Below are positions 56,821-64,000 of a stretch of 64,000 bases of DNA, piece by piece. The position numbers and the translations under genes were made by a program. Origin of the DNA: Flavobacterium zepuense (GTDB lineage Bacteria; Bacteroidota; Bacteroidia; Flavobacteriales; Flavobacteriaceae); assembly GCF_007097145.1 (NCBI RefSeq), contig NZ_VJVZ01000010.1, positions 1 through 64,000 of the forward strand, in the 5' to 3' direction. The notes beneath the pieces were generated by a model that saw only the letters and a program-made list of their open reading frames with translations, did not search any database and was not told the origin of the DNA. The stretch's first letter is position 1; every line of letters begins with the position of its first letter.

Positions 56821-59800
56821 GTGAAACAAAAATTACAATGCCTTACCTTACTGCTATTTTGTTGCTTTGCAGCGCACAGCCAGATAGATGTTACCTTATA
56901 TGAGCAGTTTAACGGTAAGTACGATTTTACTTTTGTAGGCAATACCTTAAACACTATAGGCAACAATGGTACTACCACGCCCTGCGAAATACTAACCTCA
57001 TCATCGGCTACTTTAAATTTAGATCCTGATGAAACCCTTATAAAGGCCTATATGTACTGGGCCGGTAGCGGTACCGGCGATTTTAACGTTACCCTTAACG
57101 GAAATGCTATTGCTGCCGAGCGTACTTTTAACGTACAGGCCAGTAATACCGATGGCAACACGCGCCCCTATTTTAGCGCTTTTGCCGATGTTACATCCAT
57201 ACTGCAAACTACAGGGAACGGAACCTATACTCTTGCCGACCTTGACCTTACCGACCTTATAAACGATGATGTTCCTAACGAAGAAAACCTGTATTGCCAG
57301 ATAGCCACTAACTTTGGCGGATGGGCTATAATTGTGGTATACGAAAAACCTTCGCTGCCGCTAAACCAGCTAAATTTATATGATGGGCTACAGTTTGTGC
57401 CTTCGTTTATAAACATTACACTGCCCAGCCTTAATGTGGTAGATAATTTAGGGGCGAAAATAGGGTTTTTAGCATGGGAAGGCGATGCTGTTATTCAGGT
57501 TAATGAAAGCCTTACCATTAATGGGTCGGTGCTTAGTAATACGTTAAACCCTGCGAATAATGCTTTTAACGGTACCAATACCGAGACGGGTTCTAACCAA
57601 CTGTATAACATGGATGTGGATGTATACGACATTCAGAATTTCATTCAGGTGGGCGATGACACCGCCGAGATACAGCTTACATCGGGGCAGGATTTTGTAA
57701 TGATTAATGCCATAATGACCAAGCTTAACAGCCAGTTGCCCGATGCTACCATTGTGCTTGATGAAATTACCAAGATATGCAGCCAAAACCTGGTAACGGT
57801 TGATTATACGGTATATAACGTTAACAGTACCGATGTACTGCCTGCCCACACCCCTATTGCCATTTACCTTAATGGAGACCTGATAGGCACTACCGAAACA
57901 GTTAACGAAATTGCCATTGGCGGTAACGAGCCGGGCACCATTACCCTAACCATGCCTGCTGGTATTACCGGCGATGCACAGCTGCTTTTTGTGGTTGATG
58001 ATACCGGCAACGGAACCGGCACTGTTATAGAAACCAACGAAAACAACAACAATGCTTTAGAGAATATAACGCTTTGGCAATTGCCGGAACTGGAACCGGC
58101 AGATATTACCATTTGCGAAACAACCAATGGGTCTAACGTTGGGTTGTTTGATTTTTCAGACTATGAGCAAACCCTTGCCAACAATCCCGGCGATGTGGTT
58201 ACGTTTCACACTTCTTTAGTGGATGCACAAAGTGGCGATAATGACATTCAAACACCCGAAAGTTTTCTCTCTACCTCTAACCCCCAGGAAATTTTTGTGC
58301 GCCTTTGGGATGAGAACGGCTGCCTTGGTATAGGCTCGTTCCTGCTTATTGCCAAAGATTGTAATTTCCCAGATGGTGTTGTTGCAGCATCTAACCTTAT
58401 ACAAGCCTGCGATTCGCGCCAAATAACGGTTACCTACACGGTTAGCAACCCCAATAGTTTTGATATACTGCCTAACAACACCCCGGTCGCTATTTATGCG
58501 AATACTACCCTGCTTACGGTTGTACCTACAGCGTCAGACATTGCTATTAACGGCAGCCTTAACAATACGGTTTCCTTAACAATCCCAAACAATATCCCAC
58601 TTAGCTTTAACCTTATGTTTGTGGTAGATGATAACGGCACAGGTACAGGTATTATAGAAGAAACTAACGAGACTAACAACAGCTTTACCCTTCCGGTAAC
58701 GTTGTGGGTATCGCCCATACTACAGCAACCGGCCGATGTTACCGCCTGCGAAACCTTTAACGGGTCGGGTATTGGGGTGTTTGATTTTTCGGGCTACCTG
58801 CAATCCCTAAAAGTTAATGATACTGATATAATTACATTTCATGAAACACAGGCCGATGTCGATAGTGGCACTAATGATATTACGGAGCCTAATGCTTACA
58901 GTTCTGCCACGGCCCACCAGATATTTGTAAGGCTGGAAGATGAAAACGGCTGCTATGATACCGCCATATTTACGCTCGTTATAATCGATTGTTTCTTCCC
59001 CGATGCTACCGTGGTTGTAGAAGAGGTTTACAAGCAATGTAACTCGCGCATCATTCACGTACACTATACAGTAAGTAACTTTAACGGAACCGATGTACTG
59101 CCTGCTGCAACCCCCTTGAGCATTTATGTTAACGGTCAGTTTTTAGACTATACCGAAACCCTGGAGGATATTGCCATTGGCGAAAGCGAAAGCAACTACA
59201 TAACCCTTACAATACCTATAGGCATTCCGCTGGATTTTAACCTGACCTTTGTTGCCGATGATACCGGAGACGGTACGGGCATTGTGATAGAGCTTGATGA
59301 AACTAATAATGCGAACACGCTGCCTACAAGCCTTGTGCTGTCGCCCGAAATTGCCCAGCCTGCTGATATTGAGGGTTGCGATGCCGGTTTTGGCTTAGGG
59401 AAGTTTGATTTTTCGAGCTATGCGGAGTCGCTTAAAAACTATCCTAACGAGACGGTTACTTTTTACGAAACGCAGCAAAATGCCGACCAAGCGCTTAATC
59501 AAATTTACAACACCACCAGTTATGCCATAACTACAAATCCGCAGCGCATTTATGTAAGGCTGGATAACGGCACCTGCCATACCACGGCATCGTTCCTGCT
59601 GTACACTAAAAAGTGTGCCCCTACGCCTTACAACTATGTTACACCTAACGGCGACGGCATCAACGACGGCTTTTTTGTAGATGGCCTGCGCAACATTTTC
59701 CTCAACTTTAAAATGAGCATTTACAACCGCTGGGGCACCCTGATATGGACGGGCGACCATAGCAAGGCCGACTGGAACGGTATTGCCGATGTAGAGAAAG

Positions 59801-59910
59801 TGGGATCTGAAGGCACAACAGTACCTGCCGGCACTTACTACTTTGTTTTGGAACTTAACGACGCTGATTATCCACAGCCTATTGTAGGATGGGTGTATGT
59901 GACTAAATAA
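56821..59910 (+). CDS. Type IX secreted repeat protein with type B (gliding-motility) C-terminal domain
   Basis: 1029 residues with a GTG start and Sec signal (about 1-20, 'FAAHSQ'). Residues about 25-300 form a beta-rich N-terminal domain. Then three tandem ~210-residue repeats, starting near residues 307, 516 and 726, each with a CARDB-like half ('VDYTVYNVNSTDVLPAHTPIAIYLNG', 'FVVDDTGNGTG') and a half with 'CET.NGS..G.FDFS.Y'. The C-terminus (about 940-1029), 'TPNGDGINDGFFVDGLRNIF', 'IYNRWGTLIW', 'PAGTYYFVLELND', is the T9SS type B sorting domain. A surface adhesin or matrix protein is likely. The repeats probably arose by duplication. Confidence 0.93.
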   Translation: MKQKLQCLTLLLFCCFAAHSQIDVTLYEQFNGKYDFTFVGNTLNTIGNNGTTTPCEILTSSSATLNLDPDETLIKAYMYWAGSGTGDFNVTLNGNAIAAERTFNVQASNTDGNTRPYFSAFADVTSILQTTGNGTYTLADLDLTDLINDDVPNEENLYCQIATNFGGWAIIVVYEKPSLPLNQLNLYDGLQFVPSFINITLPSLNVVDNLGAKIGFLAWEGDAVIQVNESLTINGSVLSNTLNPANNAFNGTNTETGSNQLYNMDVDVYDIQNFIQVGDDTAEIQLTSGQDFVMINAIMTKLNSQLPDATIVLDEITKICSQNLVTVDYTVYNVNSTDVLPAHTPIAIYLNGDLIGTTETVNEIAIGGNEPGTITLTMPAGITGDAQLLFVVDDTGNGTGTVIETNENNNNALENITLWQLPELEPADITICETTNGSNVGLFDFSDYEQTLANNPGDVVTFHTSLVDAQSGDNDIQTPESFLSTSNPQEIFVRLWDENGCLGIGSFLLIAKDCNFPDGVVAASNLIQACDSRQITVTYTVSNPNSFDILPNNTPVAIYANTTLLTVVPTASDIAINGSLNNTVSLTIPNNIPLSFNLMFVVDDNGTGTGIIEETNETNNSFTLPVTLWVSPILQQPADVTACETFNGSGIGVFDFSGYLQSLKVNDTDIITFHETQADVDSGTNDITEPNAYSSATAHQIFVRLEDENGCYDTAIFTLVIIDCFFPDATVVVEEVYKQCNSRIIHVHYTVSNFNGTDVLPAATPLSIYVNGQFLDYTETLEDIAIGESESNYITLTIPIGIPLDFNLTFVADDTGDGTGIVIELDETNNANTLPTSLVLSPEIAQPADIEGCDAGFGLGKFDFSSYAESLKNYPNETVTFYETQQNADQALNQIYNTTSYAITTNPQRIYVRLDNGTCHTTASFLLYTKKCAPTPYNYVTPNGDGINDGFFVDGLRNIFLNFKMSIYNRWGTLIWTGDHSKADWNGIADVEKVGSEGTTVPAGTYYFVLELNDADYPQPIVGWVYVTK

Positions 59911-59990
59911 ATTTAGGGATGAAGAATATAAAATTCGTTATCTTTTAAAAGAGGACGTTTTACTTCACTACCGACAAAAATTAAATAATC

Positions 59991-60311
59991 ATGAAAAATA
60001 TTTATATTGTAATAATATCGTTATTCTTTCTTTACTGTAAACCAATTAACAACGCTAATAACTGTACTGAAAATAGTCAATTCAAAAAACAGTTTTTTTC
60101 GAATATTAACTACATTGAAAAAAACATATCGGTCAAACAGGATGAACAGTTTAGAACTTCATTAAAATTTATTTCAAAATATGCTTATGTTTCATATGAT
60201 TCAATGTTAAATTATGCTCGTACTTATCCTATAGGTATTTTCGAAGATGATAAAAAAGGTTGGTTAAAATGGTATGATGAAAACAAATGCAGTAATATTC
60301 AGTTTAAGTAA
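59991..60311 (+). CDS. Small secreted or lipoprotein-like protein, unknown
   Basis: 106 residues. N-terminal hydrophobic signal followed by Cys near residue 16 ('SLFFLYCKP'), so possibly a lipoprotein. The rest is polar, Lys/Asn/Tyr-rich, with 'KKGWLKWYDENKCSNIQF' at the end. More A+T-rich than its neighbours. I recognise no family. It follows the T9SS gene by 80 bases and has no clear promoter. The bidirectional terminator at 60420-60451 ends it. Could be species-specific. Confidence 0.55.
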   Translation: MKNIYIVIISLFFLYCKPINNANNCTENSQFKKQFFSNINYIEKNISVKQDEQFRTSLKFISKYAYVSYDSMLNYARTYPIGIFEDDKKGWLKWYDENKCSNIQFK

Positions 60312-60419
60312 GTAAATGTAACTACCTTAAAACACTCCTTTCTAAAATCCATCATATACACCTACTATAAAAATATCACGAAAGCTAATAAAGGAATGAT
60401 AAATCGCCTCCAATAAAAA

Positions 60420-60451
60420 AAACTAAAGCTGCCTATTGGCAGCTTTAGTTT
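60420..60451. terminator. Strong bidirectional terminator
   Basis: 14 bp perfect stem (60420-60433 with 60438-60451, loop 4), A and T runs on the two sides. Ends the LysM gene on the minus strand and the small ORF on the plus strand. Confidence 0.88.
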
Positions 60452-60475
60452 TATAATCTGTATTAAATAACTATC

Positions 60476-61708
60476 TTAGTTAGATGATGTATTAGATGTT
60501 ATCTTAATTACCTGTCCTGCCTGTAGGCCATGTTTTAGTTTGGCTTTGTTGGCTTCGGTAATGGCTTCAATTGTAGTGTTGTATTTACGGGCAAGGCCTG
60601 TTAGGGTGTCGCCTGACTTTACTTTGTGTTCTACGTCTAAACGCTCTGCAATAGATGCCGTACCTGTCAGTTCAGCCGGGGCATCAGCAGTGGTGGCTGC
60701 AAGAGCGGTTTCAGCAGCAACAGGAGCTACTGCTGTAGTTACTGGAGCAGGCACAGTAGCAATATATTTGGAAGAAACAGGTGTTCCTCCTGTTGCAGGA
60801 GTTTCGGTAGGCGTAACAGCAACAGCAGTATCTACAGCCGTTGAGGTAGTGGCCTTTGCCGAGTTTGAAGGTATCTTAAGCGTTTGGCCCATTTGTAGTC
60901 CGCGTTTTAAGGCCTTAGGGTTAGCAGCAGTAATATCCTCAATAGTAGTATGGTATTTACGCGATAAGCCGTGTAGTGTTTCGCCGCTAACCACATGGTG
61001 GGTTACAATAGTTGGCGTGGCAGCAACTTCATCGGCAATAGGTTCAAGCGGCGTGGCAAAAAGCTCCCTGCCCTGTTGTACAACAAGTGTTATACCTGGT
61101 TTAAAGCCATTATTAGCCAATACATCCCTGTTATCCTGCTCAAGCAAATCCTGAGATATGTTATTCTTATACGCTATCTGAAACAAGGTTTCGCCCTCCT
61201 GTACTATGTGGCTTTTAGTACCCGGTGCGCCCGGCACTAACGACGCCTTACCCGGCGTAGCCGGAGATCCCTGAACCTGCTGTTTATCTGCAATTTGCAC
61301 TGCGGAGGCTACTCCCGGTACCTGCGCGGCATTTTGCATTTCTGCAAGCCTTGGTTCCGGCTTGCTGGGTTTGTTGCTTGTAGAAGCTATGTCGGTATCT
61401 TTTACCTTCGTTTCAAGTTTTTCTTCATTTTTTTTAGGATGGGTCATATCTACCGTCCTGTGCATGGGTATCTTTAAGGCCATGTTTACACTAAGACCAT
61501 CTACCGCAGCAGGGTTATATTCATAAAGATCCTGTGGGGTAACCTTATATTTTTTAGCAACCATAACCACAGTTTCTCCCATTGTAACCGTATGGTTAAC
61601 AATTATTTCTTCCACGTTTTCATCGGCAGGCTTGGCTGCGCCAGGCTGTGCATATGAAAAACTCACCATTAGAAACATTGCAATTATAGCAATACATCTT
61701 TTTTTCAT
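60476..61708 (-). CDS. Four-LysM secreted cell-wall-binding protein
   Basis: 410 residues with a Sec signal (about 1-20, 'SFSYAQ'). Four LysM domains: about 39-81 ('HTVTMGETVVMVAKKYKVTPQDL'), about 168-213 ('VQEGETLFQIAYKNNISQDLL'), about 236-280 ('VSGETLHGLSRKYHTTIEDI') and about 360-404 ('VKSGDTLTGLARKYNTTIEAI'). LysM binds peptidoglycan GlcNAc. Low-complexity Ala/Thr/Pro linkers between modules 3 and 4. No catalytic domain, so it is a wall-anchoring or scaffold protein. Followed by a strong terminator; guaA is upstream on the same strand behind its own terminator. Confidence 0.9.
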   Translation of the reverse strand: MKKRCIAIIAMFLMVSFSYAQPGAAKPADENVEEIIVNHTVTMGETVVMVAKKYKVTPQDLYEYNPAAVDGLSVNMALKIPMHRTVDMTHPKKNEEKLETKVKDTDIASTSNKPSKPEPRLAEMQNAAQVPGVASAVQIADKQQVQGSPATPGKASLVPGAPGTKSHIVQEGETLFQIAYKNNISQDLLEQDNRDVLANNGFKPGITLVVQQGRELFATPLEPIADEVAATPTIVTHHVVSGETLHGLSRKYHTTIEDITAANPKALKRGLQMGQTLKIPSNSAKATTSTAVDTAVAVTPTETPATGGTPVSSKYIATVPAPVTTAVAPVAAETALAATTADAPAELTGTASIAERLDVEHKVKSGDTLTGLARKYNTTIEAITEANKAKLKHGLQAGQVIKITSNTSSN

Positions 61709-61931
61709 AATATTTAGAATTTTATTGTAGGTTGTGTATGGTAAAATTAGTAATTTTTTATGTTAACGCACAAGTCGTAATAGTTAAATATTAAATATTA
61801 TATATCAAGGAGTTATAAACCTTAAAAAACAGAAAAACTCTTAATATCCTACATTATTCTTACAATAAAGAAAATAACAAGAATAATTTCCTAATAAATA
61901 TTTGTTAACAAAAACAGGCCGGATACTAAAA

Positions 61932-61958
61932 AAAGCCAAATAATAACTATTTGGCTTT
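61932..61958 (-). terminator. Terminator of guaA
   Basis: 10 bp perfect stem (61932-61941 with 61949-61958, loop 7) with T run on the minus strand, 8 bases after the guaA stop. Confidence 0.82.
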
Positions 61959-61965
61959 AACAATG

Positions 61966-63495
61966 CTATTCCCACTCAATTGTGGCAGGTGGCTTAGAAC
62001 TTATGTCATATACAACCCTGTTAACCCCTTTTACTTTGTTTATTATCTCGTTAGAAATCTTCATTAAGAACTCGTACGGTAAATGTACCCAGTCTGCCGT
62101 CATACCGTCAGTACTTTCAACAGCCCTAAGTGCCACTACTTTTTCATACGTGCGCTCATCGCCCATTACACCCACACTGTTTACAGGCAATAAAATTGCA
62201 CCTGCCTGCCAAACTTTGTCGTAAAGGCCATGATCTTTAAGCCCCTGGATAAACACGTGGTCTACCTCCTGCAATATACGAACTTTTTCCGGAGTAATAT
62301 CACCTAATATCCTGATAGACAATCCCGGGCCCGGGAACGGGTGGCGGCCTAAAAGTTCTGGGTCTATACCCAGTGTAGCACCTACCCTGCGCACCTCATC
62401 TTTAAACAGCATGCGCAATGGCTCTACCACCTGAAGCTTCATAAAATCAGGCAATCCGCCCACGTTGTGATGCGATTTTATGGTAGCCGACGGACCTTTT
62501 ACAGAAACCGACTCAATAACATCGGGGTAAATGGTACCCTGTGCCAGCCATTTAACATCTTCTAACTGGTGTGCCTCGTCATCAAAAACCTCGATGAATA
62601 CGCGGCCTATGGTTTTACGCTTGGTTTCAGGATCTGATATCCCTTCAAGCTGAGACAGGAAACGGTCGGCTGCATCTACACCCTTCACGTTAAGCCCCAT
62701 ATCTTTATACTGGTGCAATACGCTTTCAAACTCGTCTTTGCGTAGCAATCCGTTGTTTACAAATATACAGTACAGGTTTTTGCCAATGGCCTTGTTTAAA
62801 AGCACGGCAGCCACGGTGGAGTCTACCCCGCCCGACAGGCCAAGTACTACCTTATCATTCTGAATTTTAGTTTTAAGCTCGGCTACGATATCCTCTACGA
62901 AAGAGTTAGGCGTAAAGCTTTGCGGAACTTCGGCAATTTTTACCAAAAAGTTTTCCAGCATTTGCTTGCCATCGGTACTGTGGTATACCTCAGGATGGTA
63001 CTGAATAGCATATGTAGTTTCGCCCTCTATTTTATAAGCGGCATTTTCTACATCTTTAGTGCTTGCAAGCACTACGCCGTTTGTAGGCAGTTTTTTAATG
63101 GTATCGCTGTGGCTCATCCAAACCTGGCTGTTAGCGCTAACGCCTTCCAGGAACGGTTCGCCCTCTTTAATATACGACAGGTTTGCACGGCCGTATTCGC
63201 GAATGTTGCTTGGTGCAACCTCTCCCCCATCAAAATGGGCAAGGTACTGCGCACCGTAGCACACGGCAAGCAAAGGCAGTTTACCGCGAATTTCGGCAAG
63301 GTCAGGATGAGGAGCATCGTCGGCCCTTACAGAGAATGGGCTGCCCGAAAGTATTACGGCTTTGTATGATGATAAATCGGTAGGTGGGTTGTTGTAAGGA
63401 AAAATTTCGCAGAAGATATTTAACTCGCGAACCCTACGCGCAATAAGCTGTGTATATTGCGACCCGAAGTCTAAAATTAGTACATTGTGTTGCAT
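61966..63495 (-). CDS. guaA: GMP synthase (glutamine-hydrolysing)
   Basis: 509 residues from the ATG at 63495 ([25 protein letters not shown]); the in-frame TTG two codons earlier is rejected. Class I glutaminase with '[15 protein letters not shown]' nucleophile Cys and 'QYHPEVYHS' His/Glu, then ATP-pyrophosphatase '[15 protein letters not shown]' and C-terminal dimerisation region '[14 protein letters not shown]', 'PPATIEWE'. It converts XMP to GMP. A -7-type box (TACTTTTG, minus strand 63506-63499) lies 3 bases before the ATG, which suggests a leaderless or near-leaderless transcript. Confidence 0.97.
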   Translation of the reverse strand: MQHNVLILDFGSQYTQLIARRVRELNIFCEIFPYNNPPTDLSSYKAVILSGSPFSVRADDAPHPDLAEIRGKLPLLAVCYGAQYLAHFDGGEVAPSNIREYGRANLSYIKEGEPFLEGVSANSQVWMSHSDTIKKLPTNGVVLASTKDVENAAYKIEGETTYAIQYHPEVYHSTDGKQMLENFLVKIAEVPQSFTPNSFVEDIVAELKTKIQNDKVVLGLSGGVDSTVAAVLLNKAIGKNLYCIFVNNGLLRKDEFESVLHQYKDMGLNVKGVDAADRFLSQLEGISDPETKRKTIGRVFIEVFDDEAHQLEDVKWLAQGTIYPDVIESVSVKGPSATIKSHHNVGGLPDFMKLQVVEPLRMLFKDEVRRVGATLGIDPELLGRHPFPGPGLSIRILGDITPEKVRILQEVDHVFIQGLKDHGLYDKVWQAGAILLPVNSVGVMGDERTYEKVVALRAVESTDGMTADWVHLPYEFLMKISNEIINKVKGVNRVVYDISSKPPATIEWE

Positions 63496-63660
63496 GCGCA
63501 AAAGTAATTATAAAATTGGAAAATGAAAATAGCATTATTGGATTTTTATGAGAGATTTTTAGATGACTGCATTCGCAGATTTTTAGGCAATAAATTTTGT
63601 AAAATCATCGTATTTAGTAAATTAAAAACTACATTTAATTATCCAGTACCATTCAACCCA

Positions 63661-64000
63661 ATGAAAAAACAATTATCACTATTATTATTACTATTTGTAA
63701 TTGTAGCTAATTCGCAATCAAGAGAGTTTGCAAAACCCGATTATAAGCTCATTGAGAAAAGTACAAAAGATAAAAAATCACCTTTATACTTTAATACGTT
63801 ATTTGACAGATATATTAAGGCAGATACAACCATGACAATGGAAGAGAAAAGATATCTCTACTACGGTTACTCTTTTACTGATGCTTACTCGCCCTATGGC
63901 GGTAATTCTGATTATAATAAGGATTTAAATAATCTTCTAAACAGGGATAAACTTGATAAAAAAGAAATGGAGAAAATAATAACGCTCACTTCAAAAATAC
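63661..64000 (+). CDS. DUF4919-like secreted protein, cut by the window end
   Basis: 113 codons with no stop before the edge, starting at ATG 63661 (MKKQLSLLLLLF...). A Sec signal (about 1-19, 'VANSQ') precedes 'KKSPLYFNTLFDRYIKAD', 'EKRYLYYGYSFTDAYSPYGG', which I associate with DUF4919, a Bacteroidetes family of unknown role with a helical build. Upstream on the plus strand there is a 160-base spacer to guaA (divergent). Clearly a real gene by codon pattern and signal; only the first part is visible. Confidence 0.75.
   Translation, partial: MKKQLSLLLLLFVIVANSQSREFAKPDYKLIEKSTKDKKSPLYFNTLFDRYIKADTTMTMEEKRYLYYGYSFTDAYSPYGGNSDYNKDLNNLLNRDKLDKKEMEKIITLTSKI

Noticed and set aside
60540-61154. 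204-residue plus-strand frame over the LysM gene
   Set aside because: The low-complexity Ala/Val/Ser composition mirrors the linker repeats of the minus-strand gene. A shadow frame.
63496-63501. TTG start two codons upstream of the guaA ATG
   Set aside because: The conserved GuaA start is reached from the ATG, and the TTG lies in the candidate promoter box.

Overview
The window looks like a chromosomal segment of a Flavobacteriaceae bacterium, probably Flavobacterium or a close relative. Four things point there: promoters of the Bacteroidetes type (TTG/TTTG, about 18-22 bases, then TAnnTTTG) with no Shine-Dalgarno signals; one-chain SecDF; a secreted protein with a type IX secretion (T9SS) type B C-terminal domain; and a cell-surface glycan cluster beside LysM, TonB-ExbBD and lipoprotein genes. 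About 48 protein genes are supported. I see no rRNA, tRNA, CRISPR array, insertion sequence or prophage.

Layout. 1-6.4 kb: two lipoproteins, a UMF1-type transporter, a cyclophilin-FKBP fusion, a DUF1569 protein, trmD and rplS. 6.4-23.8 kb: a carbohydrate-degradation locus. A 2-keto-3-deoxygluconate kinase gene on its own promoter is followed by nine tightly packed minus-strand genes (GH43-GH43, GH43-like/GH51, GH27, short GH2, long GH2, GH88, BNR_4 propeller, DUF2264), headed by a divergent GntR/LacI-type regulator. The mix (arabinosidases, alpha-galactosidase, beta-galactosidase, beta-glucuronidase, unsaturated glucuronyl hydrolase, possible lyase) fits a glucuronate-capped arabinogalactan or a similar acidic glycan. 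There is no SusC/SusD pair, so uptake must be encoded elsewhere. 23.8-35 kb: housekeeping genes tonB-exbD-exbB, secDF, mdh, an outer-membrane-like protein, gyrB and asnB. 35-42.3 kb: an unknown secreted protein, a Gre-like factor, and an outer-membrane barrel paired with a 1004-residue TPR protein. 42.6-56.7 kb: ftsE, then a glycan assembly cluster (GT-C, two GT2, two GT4, FdtA-like cupin, SGNH + MBOAT acylation pair, Wzx-type flippase, FemAB/GNAT-like transferase, sulfatase-fold membrane protein, kinase-like/methyltransferase fusion, 66-residue membrane protein). 56.8-64 kb: a T9SS cargo protein with three 210-residue repeats, a small lipoprotein-like ORF, a four-LysM protein, guaA, and the start of a DUF4919 gene cut by the window end.

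Non-coding structure is rich. Several gene 3' ends carry degenerate 7-base-period repeats that often fold back on themselves. A 117-base nested inverted repeat lies at 37444-37560. Two near-identical 16-base palindromes 50 bases apart lie upstream of asnB. Three phased ACCAGT hexamers lie between the glycan operon and its regulator.

The parts most likely to be undescribed are the cluster module of DPGTG small protein, kinase-like/methyltransferase fusion and sulfatase-fold membrane protein (53.6-56.7 kb), and the transporter-less acidic-glycan operon (7.5-22.5 kb). All functional calls rest on motif recognition by eye, without database searches.
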